This document shows, one piece after another, positions 11,599-25,198 of a stretch of DNA of 64,000 bases (within the stretch, counting starts at the first letter, position 1; every line of letters starts with the position of its first letter). The notes below the pieces were generated by a model. It did no database searches. It was not told where the DNA came from and worked only from the letters and a program-made list of their open reading frames with translations. Position numbers and translations under genes: made by a program. Origin of the DNA: Nematostella vectensis (Eukaryota > Cnidaria > Anthozoa > Actiniaria > Edwardsiidae); contig NC_064034.1 in the NCBI RefSeq assembly GCF_932526225.1, positions 4,574,001 to 4,638,000 of the forward strand, read 5' to 3'.

Positions 11599-14500
11599 CT
11601 TTTATGGACACTCAAGCCTAAAACCAGTGAAAATACTCTCTCAGGGCGAACAATTGGAATTCTCCATGAGGACTTTGACTTGACTCAATGACTGACTCGA
11701 AGGAGATGTTTATAGTCGTTTCTCTTCCTAATTCCTTTCCTGTGTTTACCAAACTTCGTTACACTTTTCTATTAAGCTCTACTTTTGCCTTTCATTGCTT
11801 TCAACTAAACCTTCATCAGCATTAATTGGCCCTCGTTACTCTCAATGATATTGTAAATAGCTGAAACACGAGTTCAATACGAATGACCCTCATCCATGTA
11901 GTGCAGGCTTACATCTATTCTATTGTAACTTGTGAACTCTTGAATTGTACATAAAGTGACTTCATTGCGATGTTATTTGTATGTTGTGATTTGTACTCTT
12001 GCTGGAAGTCATGATAGGAAAGTGGGGATAGCCATGAATTTTTACATCAATATCACAAGTAAGACTTTTTTTGAGTTGCGCTACCCTCTTAGGAAAAAAT
12101 AACCGTTTTTTATATTTATCCAAAAGTAATTGTCCACACATCTTTTGTCGCTTTATAATTACCAGATGATTAAAGCTTTTCTAATTCGGCTATATCACTC
12201 ATTTAAAGGCCTTATTTCTCGTTTATCGGTTTTCTGACAATGTCATTTTTGCCGCAGGTTTTGAACTCACATTAAAGTCACTATTTGTTTGATACGCTGA
12301 TATAAAGTACGATCTAACTAGCAGTATCATTGTACTGTAGCCAAACAAAATTTTAGATACGATCTCGTTACTTTCAAATCGCATTTCTTTTCTTTGGAAT
12401 TCAAGAGTCGCGTTCCTTTTTTGTCGCAGTAAAAAATAAAATTGACTTTATTTTTATTATAATAAAATTATGGCATTTCTCTATTTCCCTCGAATATCGG
12501 AGGATCGGCGATTATTATTTGCTGATTTATAATAAAAGGGTTTTATTCGTACCTTTGGCTTAAAGCTTTGTAAAGTTTTTAGCTGATATTTCCTGCTTTG
12601 TTGTATATAAACATGAGTCCCTAAGGCGCTAAAACAGGACAAAACACGGCTTAGTTTGGCTAAATATCCCAAGATTACCAAGCTATATCACTTCCTTTCT
12701 AATTTCGTTATTTCTAAATGATTTAATTTTGCAAAGTGTACTTTTTATTACTAAAATTTTCGCTTTAAACATTTCTCTAAATTAGAACAAGAATAAGGAA
12801 AATGTGTTCAAAAGTTAAACTTGTTAACAATTCAGTCATTATTTCTTTATTGTTAATTTTCCCATTGATGTGTGTTTTCTCTTAAACATCCTGCCATAGA
12901 ATGATTTGAACGTTTGTTTATCGGTAATAATTGCACATCTTCCTTACAACAAACGCTGCTTTCGCGACTTTATACTACAACTAGTGCACCGACTACTTCA
13001 CAATTAACATAACACACTCCAAGCAACTTATCTAAATTGACTTTTATCAATCGTAAATCATTTGTCTTTCGACATGCTCCTCTTTTCCATCGCTCAATGG
13101 AACAAGTGGCGTAACACAAGGGGTGTATCATACGCTATATTACTCTTGGTCCGCTCCTCGAGTTTTCACCATTAATCAATTTAAGATCCGATTCAGTCAA
13201 AACGCACGAAAACTCATCATGTTTTTAGGATATTTATTTGCATTCTGCTAAGGTGTAATCTAGATGTTATCGTTCAAAGGCCCCGAAGAGTCAGAACTGC
13301 CTCACTGTGACCAAACTAAACACATATTATCCAACGTCACGTACTAATGCGAGACCAAGGGATGGGAAAAACACATGCTTGAAGCTCGCAAAGTTTTTGG
13401 AAGAAAGCTCAAATAGACGCGCGCATCAGTTCTAATTAGGTAAAGTTTTGTCCACATCATGAATTAGCGATGGGGATTTCGATACTATCAGGAAATCCGG
13501 CGACCCAACTGCTCTGTGTCTTGTGTGTTCTCCAAAGCCCGTTTTGAGGCGACTTTACAATGCATTACACAAATAGTATACAATAACCGCTGGAGTCGTT
13601 ACCGCTGACGGCAGGGGGCAGCCAATTGCTTATGGTCCGACAATAACTTTACCATGTGCATCTAGAACGCCATTTCTCACGGTCCACCACTAATTCATCC
13701 CGACTAGTTATCAAAAACAACCTATACTTTTTATTAATACGTTGGAAAAACCGTTAGCTCTGCGATGGAAGTTCAGATAAGGACTCGGTGATATCCGCGA
13801 CTGCGCGCTTTTGGCGCGCGTTGTGTGAGAGCAATTTATAGGTTGACCTCTGCTTCTGGGTTGTTGTGTGTTTATTTAGTCGCCTTACGAGGGATCTAGG
13901 GAGAGTTAGCTGTGAAGACAAACTATTCTACTGCTGTCGACGGCTCGCAGTTATTACGTTTCCCCCTCTGTGTTGTTTGTGTTGCGTTCTAATGGTCCCG
14001 GCTTCCCGTAATTACGTGTTTCTTTTTACGTTTTGTGTGGGTAAACGATCTAGTTCCTTAAAGAAAACATTTATTCTTGTCACAATACAGGATATGGCTA
14101 GGCAAGAAAGGCTATACGCCAGCGCTAGTTAAGCCTAATGAAAAGTTTAGCACGAAACGAGAATGTCTTTCGAAAATAAAAACGTCTGTTTTTGTTTCAG
14201 TTATTGTCACTGCCGACGTTTTTTTCTGTTTGCTGTCCACTTCATTCTTTGGCGATAATTGTTTCATTATTAACGAAAATGATACTGCTAACAGTTTTGT
14301 AACCAAAACCCCATTACAATACTTAGAGTAACCAAACTGTTGTTAGCTGCTTCGGGATTTGTAGCGTATTTTGTGTTGAAATATTTTTAAAGTCTAGAAA
14401 AGCCATGAAATTACAAATGCGCCCTGTTTGGCTTTTTCGTTAAATACCCCCCGCCTTTGATTCAAGTGAAGAACAAAGAAGGGAACGTTTACAAAACGGC

Positions 14501-17500
14501 CTAGTGTTTTTCATGTTTTGCGGCAAAGGTTGACTCGCTACTGTCCCTAACATATCAGCATTGATCCTAATCCATGGCCGCTCATTGTTCTAAAGCGAGT
14601 GCCATTGTGTCGGTTTTTTGGCGCGATTATCAAGCACCTGTTTCGCAGACTGGGATTGCACTCGTACCTCTTATCACGCACGCGCGTGCCCATTCATTGC
14701 TCTTTCATAGCAATCCACAGTTTTCGACAAGTGCCCAGCGCTTTTATATCCCACATGGACCACAATTCCACTTCAAATGGTATATTTCAGTTGGATTATG
14801 TAGTGTTTGTCAGATCTTTTCAAAGATCTAGTTTTGTTTAGTTGTTCAATATGCTGATGAATATGTGTTACATTGCATTGTAGTGAATCTCTCTGTCATG
14901 CACAATTAATTGTAATTTTCTTAACAAAGAAAATAAAAGTCTAAAGTGATTGAAATGTTGACTCAAGATGTGGCTGTTTCATGTTATACCAACGATAAGG
15001 TTTATGTACCGTTTTCAATTTTTCTCCTGGAGAGGTCCCAGTCTCATTTTGGACAAATTAGTTCGAAGCAGTCAAAGACTGATTGACGGGTGCCATTCAC
15101 GGCGCACTATGTTGGCTTGCTGGCGCCTGGGGTATAGATGCTATCCACGCTAATCAAGTTTAACAAACTTCGCCATCAGAAAACTGTCTGTTATTCCATT
15201 AATTTGTATCATTTGCGCGCGTCATCAGACATTAGTACGCTGATAATAAGTCAGATTTACTGAAAATTGCCCGAGGAAACAATCATTGGTTTAACTAGAA
15301 ATTGACTTTTGATCTGTGTTCACTAGCCTCACATAACTCTGATTCATTTCAAATGTTCCTTACTTTTATCTTCTTTCGTATTTTTTTACCAAAGCTTTTT
15401 AAACACAAATTGTTTCAATTATTTAATTCACTTATATTTTTTTAACTGTCGTTGTAGTCCCTTCTCCATCATTAACTTCTTCACTTCGTGTTCTTGACTC
15501 GTTTTGATTTACGACTGCTATGAAGAAAGTAAACATTTCTATATAAAATTACTATATCAGAACGCTGTTGTCGTTTTACCCCATCAATATTTCCGATCAA
15601 ATTTTACTTTAAAAGAGATCTGGCGATAATGCTGGATACAGAATCACTCGTATCTACTTAAACTTAACGGCAAAGACAGTATTTGTGCCGAAGGGAGCTA
15701 CAAGATAAGATATCTTTGTTCGGCTGAGAAGGTTAGAGCTTTCATGTGCTCGTGTAATTAGACAGCGTATCCTGCCGTTGGCACCGCGCAGTCTTAGCGT
15801 ACTCGCCCCAGGCCAAGCTTTGGGGATTTCCCCCCGACTTAGCACTGCGACAATCACGCGGCTTTTATTATTAAGATCCTTTCGTGATGATAGGCCATAA
15901 TGAAGTTTGGTTTGGAATTTGATCATTTACTTTATTTTTTTTAGATATTTCAGAGCTCAGTTTTAGCATTTAACCCGAGATGAAAAAAAAAAAATAGGAA
16001 GAAAAATAAGAGCATCTTTTTCGAGAACCGGCGAAGTTTGGGGCCCCAAATTACGGTAATTTTCCCAATTTCTAGCTCACTCAACAGCAATTAATAGGGT
16101 ATGAAGAGAGAAGTAAAAATCGAAACCTGATACTTTTGTTTCCGAGATTGGGATTATTTTAATGAGGATCCATAGAAATTTGGAGCTTCGCTTTTACAAA
16201 CCGCCATTTCTATTATTTCATAAAAAAACGTTTTCTCACGCTGTTTTTTAGGTTTTTGAAAGGCACTTTTCCCACGCTCTCGGTTCGCAGATACTCACTC
16301 ACTCATAAGGTCATTCCACTACCGCTAGGGCACTGTGGGAAATGCCGCGAGTGCGCAGCGTTTTTGTCGAGAACTCATGCCATTAAAGCCAGTGCCGACA
16401 CTTCTACTCGGTTAAATATTTTAACTTTGCATTTTTTATTTTTTATGTTTTTTTATTCATTGCGGAACAACAAGCGTGCTTCCATATTTATGTAATGCAC
16501 TTTAAAAAAATACGCAATTCATATTTTTGGGTGTCACATCATTGCTTTGAAGTACAGGCGCGTGCCAGAATATGTGGAAGGGGGGGGGGGGGGGGGCGTA
16601 GAGAGATTGTGAGAAGGAAAGGATATTCTTCAACAAGAAAAGGCTGCTTTTTAACGGCCAAGAGGGTGTGTCTAACATTCACTTCGCGTTCTCATTGGCT
16701 TTCAATTACCCAACTGATGTTAACTTAATCCCTTGTACGTGAAACCCCCTATGAATCAAAATCCCTGCAATAATGGTTGAGATATCAACATGCCCTATTC
16801 TAAAATATTCAATACAGTGGCGTTCCTTCTATGCAATAAAATCTCGATTCGGGTGGAATATTTTTTTATTTTTTTTTTTATAGGGCGGCTAGGTCAGGAC
16901 GCACACGTGCCAAACAGCGCTATACAAAAGAACGTGAGAGGGCAAAACATAATCCTAAGCCCTGGCAAACTATGACACAGTGTTGAAACATCTCGTGGTG
17001 CATATTTTTCTATGGTTCAGAAACATTGTCTCCCCAGCAATGTTTCCTTGGAAAAATGAATGAGGGAACATTAAGGAAACATGGCGGGCGATTAATGTCT
17101 TTTTTCAGTATTATGTTCTCGGTTAGCCGGGAGCACTGGGGCTACTCTTGGCTGTGACCTGTGTAGATCACTAAGCAAAACAGTTGTTATCGCCTCATTG
17201 GGCGCGGTAATTACCGCGGATGTGGGTAGGATGGCCCGAGGTCCTGCCTTAAGATAGGGGCACGCGCGCGATTCGTTCCTATGATTGCATGGCTAATTAA
17301 TAAACAAACCAGGATGTCAACACTCGATAACCCCATTACTGCATCGGAAGCTACAGTGAAGAACCGCTTGCGACTCAGTCCAATTATAACAAGGCTAGTA
17401 ATACGCAAACCAGGAGGAAAAAAACTCGTTCATTTCACTTACGCCTCGGGACATTATTTATCGGCATAATGTGCATTTTATTCTTTTATGGAATTGTTGG

Positions 17501-17517
17501 AACTGTTATTCGGAAAT
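11599..17517. other. FoxD 3' region and intergenic DNA
   Basis: The first few hundred bases should be the FoxD 3' UTR; AATAAA-like sites occur only further on (about 12,434 and 14,932), so its end is unclear. The remainder is AT-rich with scattered short frames. A 17-nt G-run lies at 16,580-16,596. I see no gene, tRNA or transposon that I can support. Confidence 0.6.
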
Positions 17518-18650
17518 AGCCTGGTTCACACATTATGCGCAATGACTTACACAGACCAGGGAGTCTAAGGACCGGTTTATACAAGTATGAACAAATGTCT
17601 TTCCCAGACTTATGACTGGTTCACACAAGTATGCGAAAATGATTCACAAAAACTGGTTTACAAAAACTGGTTTAGTATGCCAAAATGACTTATACAGACT
17701 AAGGACCGGCTCACACTAGCACGATGCCAAAATGACTTATACAGACTAAGGACAGGTTCACACTAGCACGATACCAAAATGACTTATACAGACTAAGGAC
17801 AGGTTCACACTAGCACGATGCCAAAATGACTTATACAGACTAAGGACAGGTTCACACTAGCACGATGCCAAAATGACTTATACAGACTAAGGACAGGTTC
17901 ACACTAGCACGATGCCAAGATGATTTATACACACTAAGGACAGGTTCACACTAGCACGATGCCAAGATGATTTATACAGACTATGGACAGGTTCACACTA
18001 GCACGCTGCCAAAATGACTTATACAGACTAAGGACAGGTTCACACTAGCACGATGCCAAGATGATTTATACACACTAAGGACAGGTTCACACTAGCACGA
18101 TGCCAAGATGATTTATACAGACTATGGACAGGTTCACACTAGCACGCTGCCAAAATGACTTATACTGACTAAGGACAGGTTCACACTAGCACGCTGCCAA
18201 AATAACTTATGCAGACTAAGGACAGGTTCACACTAGCACGATGCCAAGATGATTTATACAGACTATGGACAGGTTCACACTAGCACGCTGCCAAAATGAC
18301 TTATACAGACTAAGGACAGGTTCACACTAGCACGATGCCAAGATGATTTATACACACTAAGGACAGGTTCACACTAGCACGATGCCAAGATGATTTATAC
18401 AGACTAAGGACAGGTTCACACTAGCACGATGCCAAGATGATTTATACAGACTATGGACAGGTTCACACTAGCACGATGCCAAAATAAATTATACAGACTA
18501 AGGACAGGTTCACACTAGCACGCTGCCAAAATAACTTATGCAGACTAAGGACAGGTTCACACTAGCACGATGCCAGGATGATTTATACATACTAAGGACA
18601 GGTTCACACTAGAACGATGCCAAAATGATTTATACAGACTAAGGACTGTA
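17518..18650. repeat. 47-bp minisatellite, about 20 copies
   Basis: From 17,701 the unit is regular at 47 bp, with the core caggttcacactagcacgat followed by gccaaaatgacttatacaga. Copies differ by point changes such as aatgac/gatgat and gatgcc/ctgcc. From 17,518 to 17,700 the units are degenerate, the likely older edge of the array. Confidence 0.95.
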
Positions 18651-18687
18651 ATTGAAAATTTTTTTTATTATTATTGTTGTTGGTGGT

Positions 18688-21600
18688 GAGGCTATTCTGG
18701 GGGCAATGTCAGTGGGTACTTGAGGCTATTCTGGGGGTATGTCAGTGGGTACATGAGGCTATTCTCGGGGCAATTTCAGTGGGTACGTGAGGCTATTCTG
18801 GGGACAATGTCAGTGGGTACGTGAGGCTATTCTCGGGGCAATGTCAGTGGGTACGTGAGGCTATTCTCGGGGCAATCTCAGTGGGTACGTGAGGCTATTT
18901 TGGGGGTATGTCAGTGGGTACGTGGGGCTATTCTGGGGACAATGTCAGTGGGTACGTAAGGCTATTCTCGGGGCAATGTCAGTGGGTACGTGAGGCTATT
19001 CTCGGGGCAATCTCAGTGGGTACGTGAGGCTATTTTGGGGGTATGTCAGTGGGTACGTGGGGCTATTCTGGGGGCAATGTCAGTGGACACGTGAGGCTAT
19101 TCTGGGGGCAATGTCAGTGGGTACGTAAGGCTATTCTGGGGGCAATGTCAGTGGGTACGTGAGGCTATTCTGGGGGCAATGTCAGTGGGTACGTAAGGCT
19201 ATTCTGGGGGCAATATCAGTGGACACGTGAGGATATTCTGGGGGCAATGTCAGTGGACACGTGAGGCTATTCTGGGGGCAATGTCAGTGGGTACGTAAGG
19301 CTATTCTGGGGGCAATGCCAGTGGGTACGTGAGGCTATTCTGGGGGCAATATCAGTGGACACGTGAGGATATTCTGGGGGCAATGTCAGTGGACACGTGA
19401 GGCTATTCTGGGGGCAATGTCAGTGGACACGTGAGGCTATTCTGGGGGCAATGTCAGTGGGTACGTGGGGCTATTCTGGGGGCAATATCAGTGGACACGT
19501 GAGGATATTCTGGGGGCAATGTCAGTGGACACGTGAGGCTATTCTGGGGGCAATGTCAGTGGACACGAGGATATTCTGGGGGCAATGTCAGTGGGTACGT
19601 GGGGCTATTCTGGGGGCAATATCAGTGGACACGTGAGGATATTCTGGGGGCAATGTCAGTGGACACGTGAGGCTATTCTGGGGGCAATGTCAGTGGACAC
19701 GTGAGGCTATTCTGGGGGCAATGTCAGTGGACACGTGAGGCTATTCTGGGGGCAATGTCAGTGGGTACGTGAGGCTATTCTCGGGGCAATTTCAGTGGAT
19801 ACGTGAGGATATTCTGGGGGCAATGTCAGTGGGTATGTGAGGATATTCTGGGGGCAATGTCAGTGGACACGTGAGGCTATTCTGGGGGCAATGCCAGTGG
19901 GTACGTGAGGATATTCTGGGGGCAATGTCAGTGGACACGTGAGGCTATTCTGGGGGCAATGTCAGTGGACACGTGAGGCTATTCTGGGGGCAATGTCAGT
20001 GGACACGTGAGGCTATTCTGGGGAAAATGTCAGTGGACACGTGAGGCTATTCTGGGGGCAATGTCAGTGGGTACGTGAGGCTATTCTGGGGGCAATGTCA
20101 GCGGGTACGTGAGGATATTCTGGGGGCAATGTCAGTGGGTACGTAAGGCTATTCTGGGGGCAATGTCAGTGGGTACGTGGGGCTATTCTGGGGGCAATGT
20201 CAGTGGACACGTGAGGCTATTCTGGGGGCAATGCCAGTGGGTACGTGAGGATATTCTGGGGGCAATGTCAGTGGGTACGTAAGGCTATTCTGGGGGCAAT
20301 GTCAGTGGACACGTGAGGCTATTCTGGGGGCAATGTCAGTGGACACGTGAGGCTATTCTGGGGGCAATGTCAGTGGGTACGTGAGGTTATTCCGGGGGCA
20401 ATGTCAGTGGGTACGTGAGGCTATTCTGGGGGCAATGTCAGTGGGTACGTGAGGCTATTCTGGGGGCAATGTCAGTGGGTACGTGAGGCTATTCTGGGGG
20501 CAATGTCAGTGGGTATGTGAGGCTATTCTGGGGGCAATGTCAGTGGACACGTGAGGCTATTCTGGGGGCAATGTCAGTGGGTACGTGAGGCTATTCTGGG
20601 GGCAATGTCAGTGGGTACGTGAGGATATTCTGGGGGCAATGTCAGTGGGTATGTGAGGCTATTCTGGGGGCAATGTCAGTGGACACGTAAGGCTATTCTG
20701 GGGGCAATGTCAGTGGGTACGTGAGGCTATTCTGGGGGTATGTCAGTGGGTACGTGAGGCTATTCTGGGGGCAATGTCAGTGGGTACGTGAGGCTATTCT
20801 GGGGGCAATGTCAGTGGGTACGTGAGGCTATTCTGGGGGCAATGTCAGTGGGTACGTGAGGATATTCTGGGGAAAATGTCAGTGGGTATGTGAGGCTATT
20901 CTGGGGGCAATGTCAGTGGACACGTGAGGCTATTCTGGGGGCAATGTCAGTGGACACGTGAGGCTATTCTGGGGGCAATGTCAGTGGGTACGTGAGGCTA
21001 TTCTGGGGGCAATGCCAGTGGGTACGTAAGGCTATTCTGGGGGCAATGTCAGTGGGTACATGAGGCTATTCTGGGGGCAATGTCAGTGGGTACGTAAGGC
21101 TATTCTGGGGGCAATTTCAGTGGGTACGTGAGGCTATTCTGGGGACAATGTCAGTGGACACGTGAGGCTATTCTGGGGGCAATGTCAGTGGGTACGTGAG
21201 GCTATTCTGGGGGCAATGTCAGTGGGTACGTGAGGCTATTCTGGGGGCAATGTCAGTGGGTACGTGAGGCTATTCTGGGGGCAATGTCAGTGGGTACGTG
21301 AGGCTATTCTGGGGGCAATGTCAGTGGGTACGTGAGGATATTCTGGGGAAAATGTCAGTGGGTATGTGAGGCTATTCTGGGGGCAATGTCAGTGGACACG
21401 TGAGGCTATTCTGGGGGCAATGTCAGTGGGTACGTGAGGCTATTCTGGGGGCAATGTCAGTGGGTACGCGAGGTTATTCTGGGGGCAATGTCAGTGGACA
21501 CGTGAGGCTATTCTGGGGGCAATGTCAGTGGGTACGTAAGGCTATTCTGGGGGCAATTTCAGTGGGTACGTGAGGCTATTCTGGGGACAATGTCAGTGGA

Positions 21601-21950
21601 CACGTGAGGCTATTCTGAGGGCAATGTCAGTGTGTACTTGAGGCTATTCTGGGGGTATGTCAGTGGGTACGTGAGGCTATTCTCGGGGCAATTTCAATGG
21701 GTACGTGAGGCTATTCTGGGGGCAATGCCAGTGGGTACGTAAGGCTATTCTGGGGGCAATGTCATTGGGTACGTGGGGCTATTCTGGGGACAATGTCAGT
21801 GGACACGTGAGGCTATTCTGGGGGCAATCTCAGTGGGTATGTGAGGCTATTCTCGGGGCAATTTCAGTGAATACGTGAGGCTATTCTGGGGGTAATGTCA
21901 GTGGATACGTGAGGCTATTCTCGGGGCAATTTCAGTGGGTAGATAGGCTA
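18688..21950. repeat. 34-bp minisatellite, about 95 copies
   Basis: Unit core ggctattctgggggcaatgt followed by cagtgggtacgtga. Two main variants alternate irregularly: cagtgggTACGTGA and cagtggaCACGTGA. The second creates a perfect E-box palindrome CACGTG. Other variants are gatatt for gctatt and a 3-bp shorter gggggtatgtc form. The array starts only ~40 bp after the 47-bp array ends. Confidence 0.97.
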
Positions 21951-22048
21951 TATCTCAATATCCTCTCAAATGACCTCTTCATAATCAATTCATGTCTTAA
22001 TACGGGATTCCCCTACTTTATCGGGGCCAGGGGCCTCATAGAGAAGTA

Positions 22049-22268
22049 GGACGGGGTCCTAAAGCCAGGCGCACGCGGTGAGGAAAATTTCACTCGTGTA
22101 CTTTGCTCACTGCCTCCCGAGGCCAAAAAACTCAGAGTGTGCGGACGTCGCTCGAACGAAATTGCGTCTCACGAGCAACTATAGCTATATTCTCTCCTGC
22201 TTGAACTGCGAGTTTCAGCGAGCAAAGTACACGTGTGAAATTTTCCTCACCGTGGGACGGGGTCCTAA
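22049..22268. mobile_element. Inverted-repeat insertion with 14-bp direct flanks
   Basis: Arms at 22076-22108 and 22220-22252 (cggtgaggaaaatttcac... and its complement) match at 32 of 33 positions. Direct repeats ggacggggtcctaa stand outside them at 22049-22062 and 22255-22268. It looks like a small non-autonomous transposon, but a 14-bp duplication with an offset on the left is unusual, so the class is open. Confidence 0.65.
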
Positions 22269-22492
22269 GGACCACCCATTCGATATACATTTTTTAAAAG
22301 AACATCTAATTTTCACCTGAGGCCGAGCGGTTCTAATTTTTAAAGTTGTTATGAACATTGAAAATACAAAAAAGAACCTTGATTTAAATTGAACGGATTA
22401 GATAATTTAGGCAATTGTTTAGTTAAGCTACCACGGCTTCCTCTACTTTGAGCACAGCCGCCCTCTCCTATGATTAGACTGATAAGATTTAT

Positions 22493-22926
22493 TGTAGTTT
22501 ACGCATTTCCCTTTGAGTAAGAGTTTAGGAATGAGGCACGTCCTACTTTAGGACACGTCCCACCTGCCTATAAATTATAGTACCCATTTAGCAATCTTTA
22601 AGAGTTGAGCAGAGAAACCGAAGAGAGAAGAATTGAGTTGAGAGCCAGAGAAGCAGAGTTAGAGAAGTCAGAATGGAGTTTGAAGAGTTACAAGCTTACT
22701 TGGAGTTGTATTTCTTTAAGCCCCGGAGACGAGATCAGACGTAAGTTGAATTTGTAAATATTGATTTAGCCTTTTTGCGATTTACAGAACTGCCTGTAAT
22801 CCTTAGGTTTTTATCCTAAATTTGTGAATTGTTAATCACTTCATAGTTATCACCGCATGTGTTCGATAGTTGGACGAGTTGATTGTAATAAACGCTGTTA
22901 AATCAAGCTTGGATGACTGTTCTACA
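22493..22926 (+). mobile_element. LTR-like segment (possible solo or partial LTR)
   Basis: The 434-bp segment starts TGTAG and ends CTACA (short inverted ends). It contains TATAAAT at 22569-22575 and AATAAA at 22887-22892, in the order expected of an LTR. An ATG at 22,673 opens a short frame (MEFEELQAYLELYFF) that runs into a donor-like gtaagt. No 5-bp target duplication or second LTR is visible. It could instead be the first exon and promoter of a small unknown gene. Confidence 0.35.
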
Positions 22927-23103
22927 CTGTGGTTGACAATAAAACGAGCCCACTGCACACTCCCCACAAGTAGCTGCTTTGGAACCGCTTATAAAAGTAC
23001 TACGGAATATCGCTGTGACTTTTAATCACGCAAGCATTGCTTGTTTATTTTTTCTCTAGAGAATTTAGTTTGCACGACTTTTGTTTTAACGGGAGGTATA
23101 TAT

Positions 23104-23994
23104 CAACAGAGTAGTTGCGTTGACGTTTCGCTGGTCGGAGCTAAGGAGGGCCAACCTGAGTATCAGGCCCTGTATCACCCATAAATGTAATAACACCCAT
23201 AAATGTTATAACAACCATAAATGTAATAACAGTCACCCATAAATGTTATAATAACCATAAATGTAATAACACATCGCCCATAAATGTAATAAACAGTCAA
23301 CCATAAATGTAAGAACACGTCGTCCATAAATGTTATAACTTATAATTTCGACTCATAGAAACAACATTAGACAACCAAACTTGGCAGATGTCATGTTGGT
23401 GTCAAGGGGGGTGCAACGATATGTCAACTGAGCATGACGTCATCGATGACGTCACTAAAAACAGCAATACTCATATCTCATCATAGAAACATCATAAGGC
23501 GGTCTTACTTGGCAGATGTCTTGTAGGTGTCAAGGGGGTCCATCGATATGTCAAATGAGCATGACATCAACGATGACGTTACTAAAAATGGCAATAGTAA
23601 CGTCATCGTTGATGTCATGCTCAGTTGACATATCTTGCACCCCCTTGACACCTACATGACATCTGCCAAGTTAGACCGAACTATTATGTTTCTAATTATG
23701 TTTCTATGATGAGATATGAGTATTGCCGTTTTAAATGACGTCATGCTGATTTGACATATCGTTGCACCCCCCCCCCCCCTTGACACCTACAAGACATCTG
23801 CCAAGTTTAGTTGTCTAATGTTGACTGTTTATTACATTTATGTGTTATTACATTTATGGTTGTTATAAAATTTATGGGTGACTGTTATTAGATTTATGGT
23901 TGTTATAACATTTATGGGTGTTATTACATTTATGGGTGATACAGGCCCTCCTAACGAGGGCTAGCGCTCGAATCGTCAGCGCAACAACTCTGTT
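23104..23994. mobile_element. Large foldback element with subrepeats
   Basis: The ~890-bp sequence is a near-complete palindrome centred near 23,589. Outer ends (aacagagt..gttgcg) are inverted at 23,104 and 23,994. Both arms carry a block of ~17-bp tandem subrepeats around cataaatgtaataac (about 23,177-23,340 and 23,828-23,940). The inner arms carry a repeated block with ttggcagatgtc and tgacgtca motifs. There is no ORF. Organisation resembles foldback transposons whose long TIRs contain tandem subrepeats. No clear target duplication was found. Confidence 0.75.
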
Positions 23995-24130
23995 TCACAG
24001 AGGCGTTTAACATACCTTTTTAGCCTTTTGTTGATTCATACTTTCTCTACTACGGAGACTGTGATCGTGTCCATTTTTTTAGCAGGCTCGTGTTTATATT
24101 TTACTGGATCTTGTTCAAGTTTTTCGTTGT

Positions 24131-24319
24131 TTCGATTTTCTACGGATCGACTTTTTACAGATCGACTTTTTACGGACCGAGTTTGTACGAATCGACTTTT
24201 TACGGATCGACTTTCTACGGATCGACTTTCTACGAATCGTCTTTTTGCGGATCGCTTTTTTACGGATCGACTTTCTACGGATCGACTTTTTACGGACCAA
24301 CTTTCTACGGATCGACTTC
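24131..24319. repeat. 15-bp tandem repeat, about 12 copies
   Basis: Unit tttttacggatcgac with small changes. Because 15 is a multiple of three, several frames on both strands stay open through it (for example repeated TDRLF on plus). These are not taken as genes. Confidence 0.9.
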
Positions 24320-25198
24320 TCGAGTCTTGCCACTGACCCACTAACCCCGGCCGAACCTGCCTGTCGAACAGGATCCCCTCCATGGCCCTTCTAGGGCTCC
24401 GTACTCAAATATAAAATATCCGGTCGAGTCGATCGTTACCGAATCACGTTCCATGTGACCCAAGGAGTTTGCTGACGGAGGACCGAGTTTAATGGCTCTA
24501 TTTAAAGGATTTGTGAATCACCGTGAACAGCTTATGAACGAAGACGCTCAAAGACGTGAATTGCGTCAAAAGCCGCTAGAGGTGCTTATGTTATAAGCAC
24601 GGAACTCAAATACGGCAATAACGCGTGTTTTAAAGCTAAATAGTGACTAGTCTGATAGTGACCTCTAATCTTCCTCTTTCTCGTTAGAATAACAAAACTA
24701 TCAGACATTGAAAGGTTTTGCGTGATAGAAGCTTTAATTGGGAACTTGAAATTACAAATTGTTCTGTACATGTATTTTTCTTTCCGTGGATTTCAAGAGA
24801 TATGATAGCTAAGTCTTATAATGTGACAAATTTGTGCAAGAATATTCTGTCACACAAGTTCCATGACCTTTGTCTGTTTCGGTTTAAAACAAGGAAGTGT
24901 TAAAAAGATCCATTCATTAGAATTGGAATCAAGTTATTATTTTCGAGGGCTGATTAGCAATAAACACACTTCAGTTTTGTTTACAAAATAGGATATTGTT
25001 TCTTCGCGCCGTAAAATAGTATTAAGAGAATAGAATCTCTCTTAGGTAAAAACCACTCGCTTGCTCTCACGAATCTTTTCGTCTTTTTATTAACAGTCGT
25101 GGAATATTACACCAAACGATACCAGTTTTTTTTTTGTACAGTTACGTATCTATGCATGCCTTTAATTAAGCCGCTAGGAATCGGTTTATTCGCGAGGA
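24320..25198. other. Intergenic, nothing recognised
   Basis: No supported gene or repeat. The right end should contain the 3' UTR of the minus-strand Tctex1 gene. Confidence 0.6.

Noticed and set aside
17701..21950. CRISPR-like regular repeats
   Set aside because: Units are head to tail without unique spacers, in an animal genome; simple minisatellites.
24028..24383. Open frames of 70-115 aa on both strands
   Set aside because: A 15-bp tandem repeat without stops keeps several frames open; composition is purely repeat-derived.
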